Assembly (NCBI RefSeq): GCF_902806685.2
Contig: NC_048550.1
Coordinates: 291,383-355,382 of the forward strand
Length of the DNA stretch: 64,000 bases
Source: Maniola hyperantus
Taxonomy: Eukaryota; Arthropoda; Insecta; Lepidoptera; Nymphalidae
Reading direction: 5' to 3'
Position numbers and translations under genes: made by a program. The notes below the pieces were generated by a model. It searched no databases. It saw only the letters and a list, made by a program, of their open reading frames with translations, and was not told the origin of the DNA. Positions within the stretch are counted from its first letter, which is position 1; each line of letters opens with the position of its first letter. Positions 30,539 to 42,142 of the stretch are shown here, one piece after another.

Positions 30539-30719
30539 TTGATTTGCGCAAGCGCCGGTGCGCGGTGCGCGGTGCAGTGTTGCAAGCTGCGTGTAAAGTT
30601 CTCGCTGCAATCTGTAACATAACACTGACCGCAACCAGAAATCGAACCCATTATAAGTACCTGTCAGTGGACACACTCACTTAAATCAAAGGAATAGGAG
30701 TTTAAATTCAAATATTTTG

Positions 30720-30845
30720 ACGCCCTCCGTGGCGCAGTGGTTAGCGCTGTGGTCTTATAAGTGGGAGGTCCCGGATTCGATTCTTGGCACGGGAATTTAT
30801 AATTAGAAGGCTATGGACTCAGATTAGTTAGCCACTGAAGGCAAA
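30720..30845 (+). mobile_element. SINE C head
   Basis: 'ccgtggcgcagtggttagcg' and 'ggattcgattcttggcacgg' are the A and B boxes. The body is truncated after about 60 bp. Confidence 0.65.
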
Positions 30846-30904
30846 GCTGATTGCTTCCAATATGCAATCATTCGTACATTTTTAAGATTTATTTGCAGAA
30901 ACAA

Positions 30905-31135
30905 TCTATATATATAAAAGGAAAAGGTGACTGACTGACTGACTGACTGACTGATCTATCAACGCACAGCCCAAACTACTGGACAGATCAGGCTGAAATT
31001 TGGCATGCAGATAGCTATTATGACGTAGGCATCCGCTAAGAAAGGATTTTTGAAAATTCAATCCCTAAGGGGGTGAAATAGGGGTTTGAAATTTGTGTAG
31101 TCCACGCGGACGAAGTCGCGGGCATAAGCTAGTTT
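30905..31135 (-). repeat. Dispersed repeat B, full length
   Basis: This reverse-orientation copy starts 'tatatatataaaaggaaaag' with a five-fold GACT run and ends 'cgcgggcataagctagtttt'. Both ends are preserved. Confidence 0.8.
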
Positions 31136-31516
31136 TTTATAAAATTTATGTAATTAAAAAAAAAGAATGAATAAATAAATGAATGAGTGAATGTAGGAAT
31201 GAATTATTTATTTAACAGAATACATACAATAGGTTGAAATAATGTCTGATGAGCCTTATAGGTACATTGTACGATTGTAACTGGTGTTGGAATATTACCT
31301 TAAACTAAAAAAAAAAAAGTCAGAAAGGACAATGAAGTGTGTCCTCAGTCACAATTGTCGAACCGGCTACCCTTGATGCGCAGACGCATTACTCACCCAA
31401 AATGTAGGTCACTGAGGTTATAGGTACACTTATAAGTGAACTATCTCGTTTTACTTTGAAGGCAAAGGGCTTATTTATACTCGTACTTAAATCCATGTAT
31501 TATTTAACTTGAAATA
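31136..31516. other. Unassigned DNA
   Basis: AAATG-type tandem words occur at 31165-31215, with nothing else recognisable. Confidence 0.4.
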
Positions 31517-31795
31517 AGTGGTATGACGGTCCCCTCCTATTCGAGAGGTCGGGGGTTCGATCCTCGGCACACACTTCTAACTTTTCAGAGTTATACGAGT
31601 GTTTTATTAAATTAAATACCACTTGTTTTAGCGGTGATGGAAAACATCGTAAGGAAACCTGCATGCCTGAGAGTTTTTCATTATGATCTCAAGGTTGTGT
31701 GTCTGCCAATCCGCACTTGCCCAGCATGGTGGACTATGGTCAAACCCTTCTCATTAAGAGGAGACCCGCGCCCATTAGTGAGCCGGTGATGACAT
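31517..31795 (+). mobile_element. SINE D, full body
   Basis: The head B-box is 'ggttcgatcctcggcacac'. The body has 'ttagcggtgatggaaaacat' and ends 'gcgcccattagtgagccggt'. Confidence 0.75.
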
Positions 31796-31834
31796 TGTGT
31801 TTTATGGTACCTAAGTACGTAACATTGAGAAACT

Positions 31835-31930
31835 CTTTTGAACCGGGCAGTGGTAAATTCTTTTGACGATTCAAAAGCACTTGCAAAAGTTCATTTGAAT
31901 AAAAATCGATTCTATTCCATTCTATTCTAA
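31835..31930. repeat. Retroelement-like tail ending in TCTATTCCAT words
   Basis: 'gattcaaaagcacttgcaaa' is followed by 'ttcatttgaataaaaatcga' and repeated TTCTATTC. It may be the other end of repeat J. Confidence 0.4.
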
Positions 31931-32142
31931 AAGAAGCTGTCGAACAAAGTCACAAATTTTACAGGAGAAGCATCAAATGGTTTTCACGGTTTGGACACAA
32001 TTTTTTGGTGTTTTTGGTGGTTTTGCTTGGAAATTAGTTCAAAGTGTTGAAAGTGTTTTGATCAGGACCGTTTTGTACTCCATTATCATCGATGATAAGT
32101 CATTTGAAAGTCAAGATTTGAGATAATATATTCAAGTCTAAG

Positions 32143-32440
32143 CTATGATAGCCTAGTGGTTAGGACGTCCGCCTTCTAATCGGAGGTCGGGGGTTCGATC
32201 CCGGGCACGCACCTCTAACTTTTCGGAGTTATGTGCGGTTTATGTAATTAAATGTCACTTGCTTTAACGGTGAAGGAAAACATCGTGAAGAAACCTGCAT
32301 GCCTGAGAGTTCTCCATAAAGTTCTCAGAGGTGTGTTAAGTCTACCAATCCTCACATGGCCAGCGTGGTAGACTACGGCCAAAAACCCTTTTCACTCTAA
32401 GAGGAGACCCGTGTTCTGTAGTGAGCCGGCGATGGGTTTG
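32143..32440 (+). mobile_element. SINE D, best-preserved copy
   Basis: The head reads 'gatagcctagtggttaggac' and 'ggttcgatcccgggcacgca'. The body runs through 'acatcgtgaagaaacctgca' to 'gtagtgagccggcgatgggt'. I used it as the reference for the other D copies. Confidence 0.85.
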
Positions 32441-32640
32441 TCGACATTCCATCTACACGCACGAAACGTTTTGCGTCATCATTCCTCATACGTATGGCTA
32501 AGGTTTGGAATACTCTTCGGCGATATGTGTTTCCTACCAATTACAACCCGGGTATCTTTAAAACAAGAGTGAATAGGCATCTTCTAGGTAAACGCGTCCC
32601 ATGGTCAAGCGTACACCTATAGTGAATTTAAAAAAAAAAA
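32441..32640 (+). mobile_element. Non-LTR retrotransposon 3' end (family N)
   Basis: One frame reads STRTKRFASSFLIRMAKVWN, then YVFPTNYNPGIFKTRVNRHL and LGKRVPWSS. This is the conserved C-terminus of a LINE reverse-transcriptase ORF, followed by a shortened 3' UTR and an A-run (32624-32640). It directly follows a SINE D and may have served as its 3' acceptor site. Confidence 0.7.
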
Positions 32641-33700
32641 ATGGTTTGATCATGATGATGATGATGATTCCAGTCTAGTCCACGATTTTGAGTAACGTTC
32701 CTAAAATGTTTGCAATGATAAATGAATACCTAACCATTCGTTCGTTCGTGGCGTAGTACTTTCCATGAATACTTACATCTGCAATTTCTAGCAATTAACT
32801 CCGCCATTAGAGGATCAAATACAATGGGCTATTCTGCTGAGCATCCATCATCTGCCAAGATTACGCCCGCGTATATTGATTCATTCAGCTTTTTAAGCTT
32901 TTTTAGACACGACAAGTTTTATCAACGGGCTTTCGCGGGTCGCCTCGGCAATCGAAAGCTTAGGTTGAAAATTGAAATCTAGTCTATAAAAAACGTCTTG
33001 TAAAATGGCTGACTGATCTTACACAGTCAGCCGCTGGAGTTACAAACTTGAAAATTGGATAGTAAGTAAGTACTTAGGTTCTTTTTATGATGTGAGGTAC
33101 TCACTTTAGAACGGATTTTTGGGATTCCACCCCTTGATAAGCAAATCGAAGGTACGTCATTTTTCAAGTTTAGTTTTATTATTAAAATTGGTAGGTTGGC
33201 TTTCGGTTTCGGTTAAAAATGAAAAAACACAATGTTTTAGAGAAGAGGTTAAAATATGGGTTGAAAGTTTGTATGAAAGTTCGTAATTTGACCATATAAT
33301 TTTTGACTATTATACATCGTTTCTAAATAACCTACCGACGGATTACAGGATATAAGTAGGACTGATTAATTTCGGTTGTAAGGTTTTTGAAGATTACCTA
33401 TTCATTACGATTTGATTTGCCACGCAATGTAAGCTCTACAAAACTCTTCACGCGTCAACTTTTGACGCGTATTGTACAGAAGGCTTTATTCGAGAGCTTT
33501 CGCAAAAAATATTGTTTAATTAATAATGCAACTTTGATGTTTTATTTTCATTTAACGACTTCGTAAAAAATATGTCGAAGATCTTTTTTGTTCCCACGTA
33601 AATTATTTTTATCGATTAACCAAGATTTAAATGATTTATTATGTAACTGAAGATTTGATCTGATTTATAGGGATTGACACCATCAATACTTAAATACCTT
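32641..33700. other. Unassigned DNA, about 1 kb
   Basis: I found no frame, splice-bounded exon or named repeat here. Composition is AT-rich and unremarkable. Confidence 0.4.
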
Positions 33701-33910
33701 ACTAGCTTATGCCTGCAACTTCATTCGCGTGGATTTAGGTTTATAAAAATCTCGTGGGAACTCTTTTTCCGGGGAAAAAATAGCCTATATCCTTCACCGG
33801 GATGTAAGCTAACTCTGTACCTACCAAGTTTCATCAAAATCGGTTAAATTTTTGGGCCGTGAAAAGCTTGCAGACAGACACACTTTCGTATTTATAATAA
33901 TAGTGTAGAT
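33701..33910 (+). repeat. Dispersed repeat A, full length
   Basis: It runs from 'actagcttatgcctgcaact' to 'gtatttataataatagtgta', including 'gggatgtaagctaactctgt'. Confidence 0.75.
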
Positions 33911-35132
33911 TGTTTCAATTTGAGTACATGCAAGTTTTATATGAGCATCACTTTCTAGGTTATAGGACCTACCTACTACCCTGCTAACGATCTGAGCTTT
34001 ATCACTTTCTTTTAAAGCCTAAGTAGATATTAAAAATGTGTTAAGCACTTAGGTAAATAGAGTAGTGGTACCATTAATATGCACTTGCACAAGTGTCGTG
34101 CATATGCAACGTACATAATACTAAGTACCTACTTATAGCGATACTATTATTGTCTACTGGTACGACTTGTGTATCGTGCGCACGACGCGCGACGTTTCCC
34201 ATTAAAGTGCACACGCGCCGACCCATTTTAATTTCAAGGAAGACTTAAATGAATTGAAAGCACATTTGTATGCTTATATTTCTATTCTCTACCTACTTAA
34301 TTAATATAGCAAAAAGCCTCTTCATACCAAGCTTTACGCCTTCTCTCTATATAGCTGTAAGGTCGCTTTTTCACCAGAGATGTAGAGACGAATATGCGAA
34401 ACGAGCCATGTGTCTGTACGGGAGCGGTGTGCAGGCTCGACCGTACCAAAGGGGAGATCTCCCACCGAACGGTTGGTTGTGCTCGGTAGCGCCAGCTGGG
34501 CCGACGGTTATGTCTTGAAACTTCTATATATAGTCCAATTGCAGAAAACTCCGTTAGTGCGATTACTATCGGCGGTACATTTGTTCGGGACTACGTCATC
34601 GATTGAACAGCGCCATCTAGTTTCTATTGTGGTAACCGCCACATGTCAAACCGGACAATTAGCCGATTATGTATTGTATCTTAGTTCAGAAAGAGAAGCA
34701 CAGGGTGTGAAGCTATCCTGTTCTTCTCAGCCAAAATTTCTCGCGCTTTTATTTTATATTCGTTGGTGCCCGCAACTTGGTCCGCGTGGATTTTGTGGAT
34801 GAGCTCGATGACTATCATTCAGTGTTGGACACTAACGAATCACTCTGCTCGTTAACTACACCCAGTGGCGTGCAGCTCATAGAGGCATACACGCACTGCT
34901 TACCCTCATTGTAATAAATAAATGCTTATTTTTCATTATAACCTGCCGTAAAATAAGTTCATACCTAAATGCATACCCTGGCTTGAACTCCTGTGCACGC
35001 CACTGACTACACCCATGCAAAATATCGTAATATTTGATCCGTTGCTTTGTTGACACGTGATTGAAGGACAAACTAACAAGCAAACACTCGAATTTTAGGT
35101 ATAAATATAAATAAAATATAAAAATATAAATA
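33911..35132. other. Unassigned DNA
   Basis: The stretch 34340-34740 is more GC-rich than its surroundings but has no splice-bounded exon that I can support. A short inverted word TGCACAAGTGTCGTGCA lies near 34087. Confidence 0.35.
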
Positions 35133-35352
35133 ACTAGAGGATGCCCGCGACTTCGTCCGCATGGATTTAGGTTTTTAAAAATCCCGTGGGAACTCGTTAA
35201 TTTTCCAGGATAAACAGTAGCCTACGTCCTTCCCCGGGATGTAAGGTAACTCTGTACCAAATTTCATCAAAATCGGTGGAACGGTTGCGCCGTGAAAAGC
35301 AAGCAGACAGACAGACAGACAGACACACTTTCGCATTTATAATATTAGTATG
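35133..35352 (+). repeat. Dispersed repeat A, full length
   Basis: It runs from 'actagaggatgcccgcgact' to 'catttataatattagtatgg', with a CAGA tandem run at 35306-35326. I used it as the reference copy for family A. Confidence 0.8.
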
Positions 35353-36274
35353 GATGTGGGTAGTGAAAGCGATCTACGGTTGTGGAAAGCTTCGCCCAAA
35401 ATTGCAGGTTGACGAAACCATAGCTTTTCTTCATGCTTTATTCTTTATTTTTGCAAAAATGCAAAGGTTACATCATTACCAATATACGTACTGTAGTGTA
35501 CACAATATAATAGTATTGACACACGATAATTACTCGCGAAGGAGATTACCTTATATAGGGTGGTCGCGTGACGTCACTGCGCCCACGCACCCTGTATCAC
35601 CTTGCGCACGCTCACGAGACTCATAAGATCATCGATATTTTCATTGTGATTTATTTAAAGGCCTTTCTTAATTTTAACAAGGTTTTACAAAAAACATAGG
35701 TCTGTCAGTTAGTTCAGACAATAGCGAATGCTGGTATTCCAAACCCATTCGAAGACATTGTATGATCGATTGTGATACAGATAATGACGTCATCACCACG
35801 TCATGCAGAGAGAAGGATATAGAGTTACCATTTTACTAGAGGGTGTGATGTCCCCAAAACACTCTCCAAAATAATCAATTTTATAATATGTTGGATAGAA
35901 ACAGGCATTACTTTGCGGAATTTCATGATATACAAGAAAGCTAAAGCTTGATTGGCTATAATCCGTCAAAACATGGCGCGGTGCATATCGCATGCTGCAT
36001 GTTGTATCATATACAGATTTGTCTGTTTTCACGTTAGTACATGTAAGGTGCATGAGGCCAGGGGAGTACATCTTCCAGGATGAGCCCAATGGGCGTCGTG
36101 CAAGAGAGACACCGGCGCGAGTTCCCAGATGGCTGAGGATGGCCACCGAGGGGGGTCATAATGGGCAGAAAACCCATATAACCCGATCTCTCTCTAAAGA
36201 GATCGGGACTCGATTACGGTAAAATGACATCTACAGTGTGATAATCGCAAACAGAGGTGCTTGGACTTTGCTGA
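35353..36274. other. Unassigned DNA
   Basis: A stretch at 36050-36180 could be the tail of an old coding region in a mobile element, but no domain is recognisable. A short hairpin from 'cccgatctc' to 'gagatcggg' lies at about 36182-36208. Confidence 0.35.
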
Positions 36275-36865
36275 CAATCGCTCACTATGGGCTACAACCT
36301 ACAATGCATTGTTGCAACAAGAATACCATACATTCAGTGAATCGCAACAACAATAATAGGCTACTTGACAATTTTTTTAAGTTGGTCTTAAATGGTTAAT
36401 ATTTGTCCTATTATATCAAAAAAATTAACACTATATTTTTTTGCGCCCTAAAAACCGTAAAACTTTAATTTAAAAAAATATTTTTCTTAGACAGGTGAAA
36501 ACACTGTCGGCCATGTTTGGCCGATAGATTATCTGTGCTCTGACGTCATGCATTTGTAAACAACAGTATAACCACAGGGTTATACTGTTGTTTACAAATG
36601 CATGACGTCAGAGCACAGATATACTGTTGTTTACAAATGCATGACGTCAGAGCACAGATAATCTATCGGCCAAACATGGCCGACAGTGTTTTCACCTGTC
36701 TAAGAAAAATATTTTTTTAAATTAAAGTTTTACGGTTTTTAGGGCGCAAAAAAATATAATGTTAATTTTTTTGATATAATAGGACAAATATTAACCATTT
36801 AAGACCAACTTAAAAAAATTGTCAAGTAGCCTATTGCGATTGTAATAGTGATTTATGCAGGTTTC
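36275..36865. repeat. Repeat L copy interrupted by a large palindrome
   Basis: 'gctacaacctacaatgcatt' on the left (36289 onwards) and 'gcgattgtaatagtgattta' on the right (36836 onwards) are consecutive in the uninterrupted copy at 26926-27110. The palindrome is therefore an insertion. Confidence 0.65.
36355..36835. mobile_element. Foldback element with 216-bp arms differing at one base
   Basis: The left arm is 36355-36570 and the right arm 36620-36835. By eye they are exact reverse complements except for one C/T difference (AACACTATAT against AACATTATAT). The centre (36571-36619) is a 10-bp spacer plus a 39-bp tandem copy of the innermost right arm (36581-36619 duplicated at 36620-36658). 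The sequence TGACGTCA, a CRE-type octamer, therefore occurs three times (36541, 36603, 36642). There is no reading frame. Confidence 0.9.
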
Positions 36866-37556
36866 CCAGAATCAACCTACAGATATTTTAAGGCGCAATG
36901 CGTCTCAAAATATACATTTCGGATTTTCAAAGAATCAAGTTTTGGGCTCAAAAACTACAAAGTTTATTTATTTTTTTATTATAAAAATTAAAGATATTCT
37001 TTAGTGAATTACGAAAGCCAAAACACGATTGGCACAATTTGGCTCGATACATGAAAAACACGAAGTTTCCCCAAAATGCGCATTTTTTAAACGATTGATA
37101 TACAACCAATTTCAATAAAATTTTGTATTTACGTTCAACGTTTACACTTAGGGACGGTATTATTTTATGGTAACAGAGTGTGCTCGAATTTTAAATGTAA
37201 ATATTTATAAAAAGCGTGCAACAAATTTGCGCTCGGGCGGCCCAGGCTTTTCCATACATTTAGCCTTTGTGATCCCAGAAGATTTTCCTCCGTCAACAGA
37301 ATACGGCGCTTTTTGACGCCTGATTGTTCTTCTATCACATTTAACTCAATGGAGACGGGTATGCATTTTGTTGGCCTTGTTCGGTCGCCCCCGGAGTCCG
37401 TAGCCGAGGTCTCGAGCTGTATGCAAAATGTATTGACACGTCAGCTGATTGAGGACGGATATGTTCAACATTAATTGGGTGTTCACAGTTAAGTCCTAAA
37501 CGAGCAAACCAGATTACCGAAAATATATTTCATAATAATTGTATTAGTACCTATTT
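36866..37556. other. Unassigned DNA
   Basis: A GC-richer patch at 37220-37450 ('gcgctcgggcggcccaggct', 'cgcccccggagtccgtagcc') has no frame that I can support and no second copy in the window. Confidence 0.4.
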
Positions 37557-37985
37557 AAAACAACCGCCCAAGTGCGAGTCAAACTCGCGCACTGAGGATT
37601 CCGTACTACAATCTTATTTTATCGACTATTTGCACGATAAATCAAAAACTATGATGCATAAAAATAAATAAAAATCTGTTTTAAAATACACAGGTGAAGC
37701 CCTTTCATATGGTATCAAACTTGATATAGCAATCTTACTTTGAGAGTCGAAAATAGACAAATATTGATTTGTTCATGAACACATTTTAATTTTTCACGAT
37801 GTTCAGATTTTTCTCCTAATGTCTGCTATAAGATCTACCTACCAAATTTCATGATTCTAGGTCAACGGGAAGTACCCTGTAGGTTTCTTACCATATAATT
37901 ATACAGACGGACAGACAGACAGACAGACAACAAAGTGATCCTATAAGAGTTCCGTTTTTCCTTTTGAGGTACGGAACCCTAAAAA
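37557..37985 (+). repeat. Dispersed repeat G, full length
   Basis: It runs from 'aaaacaaccgcccaagtgcg' to 'gaggtacggaaccctaaaaa' with a CAGA run at 37912-37928. It is the uninterrupted reference for the split copy at 25483-26148. Confidence 0.8.
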
Positions 37986-38031
37986 CGGCAAATTTTTTAT
38001 TGAATGAGGTTATTGTGTAAATACTATTTTT

Positions 38032-38220
38032 AGGGTTCCGTAGTCCGTAACTCAAAAGAAAAGAAGGAACCCTTATAGGATCACTTCGTACTCTGTCTGT
38101 CTGTCTGTCTGTACCAAGAGTAAATAGACAACTTACTTCTAAACAGACGCGTCTCATCTTAGGCCACGTCATCACTTCCCATCATGCGTGATCGTGGTCA
38201 AGCGTGCGCTTATACTTAGT
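38032..38220. mobile_element. Reverse repeat G end joined to LINE tail N
   Basis: 38032-38112 is a reverse G fragment ending in a CTGT run ('aacccttataggatcacttc'). 38113-38220 is a LINE tail N piece ('accaagagtaaatagacaac', 'gtgatcgtggtcaagcgtgc') with an A-run. Confidence 0.55.
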
Positions 38221-38607
38221 GAACAAAAAAAGTTTGTAGTGACTACAGGAAAGCAGATTCTACTAAGAAAAATCCGGTAAAAAACTAATTAACTTTACCT
38301 GCCAGGTCGCAGAAAAACTTAGAAACGTATGTTAGTATGTTACCTAGAATGTTACTGAATGTAAAAAAAGAAATCACCACATTCAATGGCTGGCTTACCA
38401 TGACCCCTCAAGATCAAGATAATTAAATCCTAACTTAACCGACTTTATTGACTAACTATTACTTAGTATTCAAATTCAAGTCAACATTTAATTTTATTAT
38501 TATTCAACAAAGATGATCCTATACTATAGACCTGTACCTCGAGAGTCGAGACACAAGATTTGTGCTGCTTTAGGCACACACAATGAATTTTTGAAAAAAT
38601 TGAAAAC
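38221..38607. other. Unassigned DNA
   Basis: No frame or named repeat is visible. Confidence 0.4.
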
Positions 38608-38818
38608 TAGCTGATGTCTGCGACTTCGTCCGCATGGATTTAGGTTTTTAAAAATCTCGTGGGAACTGTTTAATTTTCCGGGATAAAACGTAGCCTATGT
38701 CCTTCCCCGGAATGTAAGCCAACTCTATACCAAATTTCATCAAAATCGGTTAAACTGTTGGGCCGTGAAAAGCTAGAAGACAGACAGTCACACTTTCACA
38801 TTTATAATATTAGTATGG
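38608..38818 (+). repeat. Dispersed repeat A, full length
   Basis: It runs from 'actagctgatgtctgcgact' to 'cacatttataatattagtat' with all the internal blocks of the reference copy. Confidence 0.8.
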
Positions 38819-39281
38819 AAGTATGTACTTAGATTAGTATGACTAAAAAAAATTGTATTTCTTGGGAGTCTCCCGACAGTGTGCGTTCTCCTTAATATTC
38901 ATAAGGACCAACACAAGATAAACGGCGCAAGCGCAGCATGAATCATATAATCATCGACCTCGGACCAATGGCGGCGCCGCCGAGACGTTCGACACATTTA
39001 TATTTTTAAATACAGTTTTCCTTACATCTACAAAGGTTGTCTTTTAATTAACATCCTCTGACACAGTGGTTGCTGCCTACTTACGCGAAAACGGAAGGTT
39101 TCATTTTCGATGGTTATCGCTAGGGTCAGGGAAAAGCATTTTCTAAAAATTGATCGTCGCGTCACCGATATTACAATTTGCCTACTTACTAAAGAATCTA
39201 AAGACTATAAAAGAAATTAAAAAGTCAAACTAAGGAGTAAGGACCTACTACGCGTAAGCTATATGATTGTTATAAATTACT
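38819..39281. other. Unassigned DNA
   Basis: No frame or named repeat is visible. Confidence 0.4.
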
Positions 39282-39815
39282 AGCTAATGCCCGCGACTTC
39301 GTTCGCATGGGTTTAAAGGAGATCGCCCGTGAACGGGCCCTCTTTTGTGGCGTCGTCGTGTCAAAACTTAAAATATTTTTTTTTTAAATATGTTATTTTT
39401 TTACGATTATGTTTTATAACGACTTTTTTTCACTCTATTATTGAAAATATACACAATTACAGTTAGAATCGTAAGCATGCATTTATTTTGAAGAAGTATT
39501 AATTAAATATAACCTCAATATCACCAATATAAAAAATAAGATTTCTTTATAACCAGGGTGAATAAATAGAAATCGTTTGCAGAATATAAAGAGTTAATTA
39601 TTTGTCTACAAAATAAAATTAAAACCATGGTGACATAACAATTATATTAGGGGGGGCCCAAAGCTCCTAAGAAAATGGGCAATCTCTTTTGACGAAATTT
39701 CTTTACAGAGATAGCTTCAACATCGGCACTTTTTACCCCTTTAAATTAAAAGAGTTCCCAGTGCATTTTTGAAAAAACATATTATAACCACGCGGACCTA
39801 GCTGCGGGCGCTGCT
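39282..39815 (+). repeat. Repeat A interrupted by an AT-rich insertion
   Basis: The left part is 'actagctaatgcccgcgact', then 'tcgcatgggttt' up to 39314. A-like sequence returns at about 39706 ('gatagcttcaacatcggcac') and ends 'gcgggcgctgctagttt'. The insert 39315-39690 has imperfect 14-bp inverted ends (AAAGGAGATCGCCC, and AAAAGAGATTGCCC reverse-complemented). Confidence 0.55.
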
Positions 39816-39827
39816 AGTTTATATTTC

Positions 39828-39895
39828 ATCATCATCATGATCAACCCATCGCCGGCTCACTACAGAGCACGGGTCTCCTCTCAGAGTGAGAAGGG
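39828..39895 (-). mobile_element. SINE D 3' end fragment
   Basis: 'caacccatcgccggctcact' and 'gcacgggtctcctctcagag' are the reverse of the D 3' end. Confidence 0.65.
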
Positions 39896-39904
39896 AGTGA
39901 GTTT

Positions 39905-40142
39905 TTATTTAATTTGAAATAAATAATCAGCGCTGTATGTTCTTGCGCAACAAGGCATACAGCATAATGCAAAGCTGGGACCCTTTTTCGGGTTGTGCCA
40001 CACATGACAGTTTGTTCCGGCGCTTCTTTTGCTTGAAGCGCGGAATAACCAGCTCTTAGTTATAAGATGTGATGTGTTGCTCTTAGTTATAAGATGGGGC
40101 ACAGTTTTCTAAATAAACGTCTTTTCTTTCTTTCTTTCTTTC
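39905..40142 (+). repeat. Repeat Q with (TTTC)n tail
   Basis: It contains 'gcggaataaccagctcttag', a duplicated 'ctcttagttataagatg', and 'taaataaacgtcttttcttt' followed by a TTTC run. The 3' end recurs at 59468-59517. The tandem tail suggests a LINE-like origin. Confidence 0.5.
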
Positions 40143-40524
40143 CATTCTATCTGAAAGGACCTTTAGTAGGTACGTACCTACTAGGCCGCTTTCTGAATTT
40201 TACAGTAATAAAATTTCAATTTATGAAGGCTTATTACTAAAAGTAAATTAAGTTTTTTATCGAAATTAATATCGCCTCAATTTTTTAAATTAACATTTTT
40301 GTGACTTTTATCACTTTAATTACGTTATATTTTAGGCCGATGTAATTGGAGCGAATGTTGACATTCTGTAGATAACTGCACTCCTTACAGTTAGTCATGT
40401 TATTAAGTTAGTTAATTTGTTAACAACAGTTAACAAACTTCCAAACTGCAATTTCAAAAACATTAAAAAAGAAAGTAACATCGTAAAACTGTGGTGTAGT
40501 AATATGTACTAAATCCATATATCT
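40143..40524. other. Unassigned DNA
   Basis: No frame or named repeat is visible. Confidence 0.4.
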
Positions 40525-40838
40525 CATCATCATCATGATCAACCCATCGCCGGCTCACTACAGAGCACGGGTCTCCTCTCAGAGTGAGAAGGGTTTGGCC
40601 ATAGTCTACCACGCTGGCCATGTGCGGATTGGTAGACTTCACACACCTTTGAGAACATTATGGAGAACTCTCAGGTATGCAGGTTTCCTCACGATGTTTT
40701 CCTTCACCGTTCAAGCAAGTGACATTTAATTACTTAAAACGCACATAACTCCGAAAAGTTAAGAGGTGCGTGCCGGGGATCGAACCCCCGACCTCCGATT
40801 AGAAGGCGGACGTCCTAACCATTAGGCTATCACAGCTG
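40525..40838 (-). mobile_element. SINE D, full length
   Basis: This reverse-orientation copy ends at 40838 with 'taggctatcacagct' (the 5' end on minus) and carries the B-box complement 'gtgccggggatcgaaccccc'. It includes the terminal ATGATGATG. Confidence 0.85.
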
Positions 40839-40856
40839 TTATATATATGCTATATA

Positions 40857-41080
40857 TCTATATATATAAAATTCAAAGTCCTGACTGACTGACTGATTGA
40901 CTGACTGACTGACATATATATCAACGTACAGCCTAAACCGCTGGTCCTAATGACATGAAATTTGAAGAGTGTATTCTTGAAGCGTGTTGAGATTTTTGAA
41001 AATTCAACCCCTAAGGGGTAAAATAGGGGTTTGAAATTTGTGTAGTCCACGCGGACGAAGTCGCGAGCATAAGCTAAAGT
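40857..41080 (-). repeat. Dispersed repeat B variant
   Basis: The two ends match other B copies, but the middle ('gtcctaatgacatgaaattt', 'agtgtattcttgaagcgtgt') differs. This marks a subfamily. Confidence 0.7.
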
Positions 41081-41084
41081 ACAA

Positions 41085-41290
41085 TAAGCGGTGATAACCT
41101 ACTGGTTAAGACATCGGCGTCCTAGTCGAAGGGTCCGAGGTTCGATCCCGGGCACGCGCAGCTCTAACTTTTCGGGCTATGTGCGTTTTAAACAATAGAG
41201 TATCACTTGCTTTAACGGTGAAGGAAAACATTGTGAGGAAACCTGCATGCCTGAGAGTTCTCCATAATGTTCTCAAAGATAAGAGCTATC
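41085..41290 (+). mobile_element. SINE D, 3'-truncated
   Basis: The head is 'gcggtgataacctactggtt' and 'ggttcgatcccgggcacgcg'. The body stops after 'cataatgttctcaaagata'. A D-like 3' end reappears at 41640-41700 beyond a foldback, so an insertion may separate the two parts. Confidence 0.7.
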
Positions 41291-41466
41291 TCGCACCACG
41301 GAAAATATCCGTTCCTTCTTTTTTTGTAAAACCTGTGAACCATAGAACTATTTAGGCAGCAAAGTTAAAGCTAAGTTTCCACCGGATATTGATAGATTAA
41401 AATTCAATTTTGCGGATTTTAAAACGCACCGCAACTCACCGCACTAGCTCGGCGAGCTAGCTCGGC

Positions 41467-41592
41467 TGAGATCTATAGAGCGCACTTTGACTTTGCTCAG
41501 ACTTAAGATTGAGTTAAAACGAGACAGCTAAAATGTCTCTTTTAACTCTGTCTTAACTCTAAGTTAAGTCAGAGTGCGCTCTATAGATCTCA
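41467..41592. mobile_element. Foldback MITE with ~50-bp arms
   Basis: The ends TGAGATCTATAGAGCGCAC and its exact reverse complement (ending 41592) border imperfect arms that continue to about 41515/41545. No coding capacity. Confidence 0.7.
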
Positions 41593-41940
41593 CCCTAAGA
41601 AAGTCTGTGTGATGGTGAAGTTGGAAGTGATAGACTAAGCTAGCTTTCTAAGAGGAGAGCCGTCCTCAGTAGTGAGACGGCAACTGGTTGATGATGATGA
41701 TGACTATGTGTAGAAGCAGATTGTAGAATCTTTAACTGACATCATAGATTAATTAAATTTACGTACAATGCGTCATGTAAATGTAAAAGAAAACCTTGGC
41801 AAGTATTCTCCTATAAGATAGTTAATGTATTCTGTTTCAACTACAAGATGTTATCTGGAAATAGTCTCATCACAGCATCCTTGACAACTCGCATGGACCA
41901 TGGCCTAGTCGGGTTCTGTAGGTACACGGCTAGAACACTT

Positions 41941-42142
41941 GCTTATGCTCGCGACTTCGTCCGCGTGGACTATGCAAATTTCAACCCCCTATTTCATGCC
42001 CTTAGGGGTTGAATTTTTAAAAATCCTTTATTAGCGGATGCCTACGTGATAATAGCTATCTGCATGTCAAATTTCAGCCCGATACGTCCAGTAGTTTGAG
42101 CTGTGCATTGATAGATCAGTCAGTCAGTCAGTCAGTCACCTT
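41941..42142 (+). repeat. Dispersed repeat B, full length
   Basis: It runs from 'gcttatgctcgcgacttcgt' to 'cagtcagtcagtcaccttgt'. Confidence 0.8.

Noticed and set aside
32143..32220. tRNA-like sequence with A and B boxes (and similar at 9890, 18930, 27936, 30338, 47132, 58163)
   Set aside because: Each is followed by the same SINE body and an A-rich or ATG-rich tail, and the acceptor stems do not pair convincingly. These are SINE heads, not tRNA genes.
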